Positions 7,054 through 7,200 of a stretch of 7,200 bases of DNA are shown here, in pieces; the first letter of the stretch is position 1, and the number at the start of each line of letters is the position of its first letter. The stretch is from assembly GCA_016776525.1 (NCBI GenBank), contig JADHTD010000135.1, positions 1-7,200 of the forward strand, in the 5' to 3' direction. The stretch comes from Rhodospirillales bacterium. GTDB taxonomy: Bacteria > Pseudomonadota > Alphaproteobacteria > Rhodospirillales > JADHTD01. Below the pieces are notes generated by a model. It saw nothing but the letters and a program-made list of their open reading frames with translations. It was not told where the DNA came from and did not search any database. Position numbers and translations under genes: made by a program.

Positions 7054-7200
7054 CTAACCGAAGTTGGTGAAGATGGGGAAGGTATCCAGCAGCCACTGGG
7101 CGGCGTCGGCCAGCGAGCCGGTGAATATGGCGATGCCGGTGACAATCAGTAACAGGCCGATTGAAATTTCGACCTTGCGCATGTGCTTGCGGAAGCGGCC
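7054..7200 (-). CDS. CcdA/SoxV-like cytochrome c biogenesis (DsbD-type) membrane protein, C-terminal part
   Basis: Only the last 48 codons lie in the window; the gene continues past position 7200, and its stop codon is at 7054-7056. The fragment reads GRFRKHMRKVEISIG, then a hydrophobic segment LLLIVTGIAIFTGSL, then ADAAQWLLDTFPIFTNFG. A basic RKHMRKVE turn before a final membrane helix that ends in FTGSL is how I recognise the C-terminus of the CcdA family. These inner-membrane proteins take electrons from cytoplasmic thioredoxin and pass them to periplasmic thioredoxin-like partners such as CcmG, TlpA or SoxW. The nearby SoxW-like gene makes a SoxV role attractive. The gene probably shares a transcript with the maturase 67 nt downstream. 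The short fragment and missing catalytic cysteines limit certainty. Confidence 0.68.
   Translation of the reverse strand, partial: GRFRKHMRKVEISIGLLLIVTGIAIFTGSLADAAQWLLDTFPIFTNFG

Overview
The window is a gene-dense, GC-rich bacterial stretch with six complete protein genes and the 3' end of a seventh. No RNA gene, insertion sequence or CRISPR array is visible. Coding DNA is visibly GC-rich, while the intergenic gaps are short and AT-rich. The gene content (a SLC13-type carrier coupled to a tandem universal stress protein, a membrane-bound spermidine-synthase-like protein, a secreted DsrE-like protein, a SoxW-like thioredoxin, a CcdA/SoxV-like membrane protein and a radical SAM maturase) fits a Gram-negative Pseudomonadota with sulfur or thiol redox metabolism. 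A marine alphaproteobacterium is a reasonable guess, but that rests on gene content and codon style only.

Layout. (i) 155-2672, plus strand: a SLC13/DASS-family transporter followed 4 nt later by a two-domain universal stress protein, a likely translationally coupled pair. (ii) 2673-2778: a convergent gap holding a hairpin repeat. (iii) 2779-4323, minus strand: a fused membrane/spermidine-synthase-like protein. (iv) 4324-4467: a divergent promoter region with a perfect 12-bp palindrome. (v) 4468-5652, plus strand: a secreted DsrE-like protein, then a secreted SoxW-like thioredoxin. The second gene has its own candidate promoter, and a 17-bp palindrome lies where the -35 region would be. (vi) 5653-5741: a second convergent gap with two more copies of the repeat. 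(vii) 5742-7200, minus strand: the 3' end of a CcdA/SoxV-like gene, followed 67 nt later by a radical SAM/SPASM anaerobic sulfatase-maturase-like gene with a C-terminal SEC-C zinc motif.

How the genes may work together. Known Sox biology pairs a CcdA-like membrane protein (SoxV), which passes electrons across the membrane, with a periplasmic thioredoxin (SoxW). Both kinds of protein occur here within about 2 kb, next to an exported DsrE-like protein, a family linked to sulfur or persulfide transfer. I infer a small periplasmic thiol or sulfur redox module. The maturase sits in the probable transcription unit of the CcdA-like gene, and no sulfatase is in view, so its target is open. The carrier/Usp pair looks like a separate transport unit.

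The most unusual signals are the hairpin repeat at both convergent gene junctions, placed in the sense direction just after the stop codons of the Usp and maturase genes; the altered SNT motifs of the carrier; the palindrome before the SoxW-like gene; and the inverted repeat abutting the maturase start codon.
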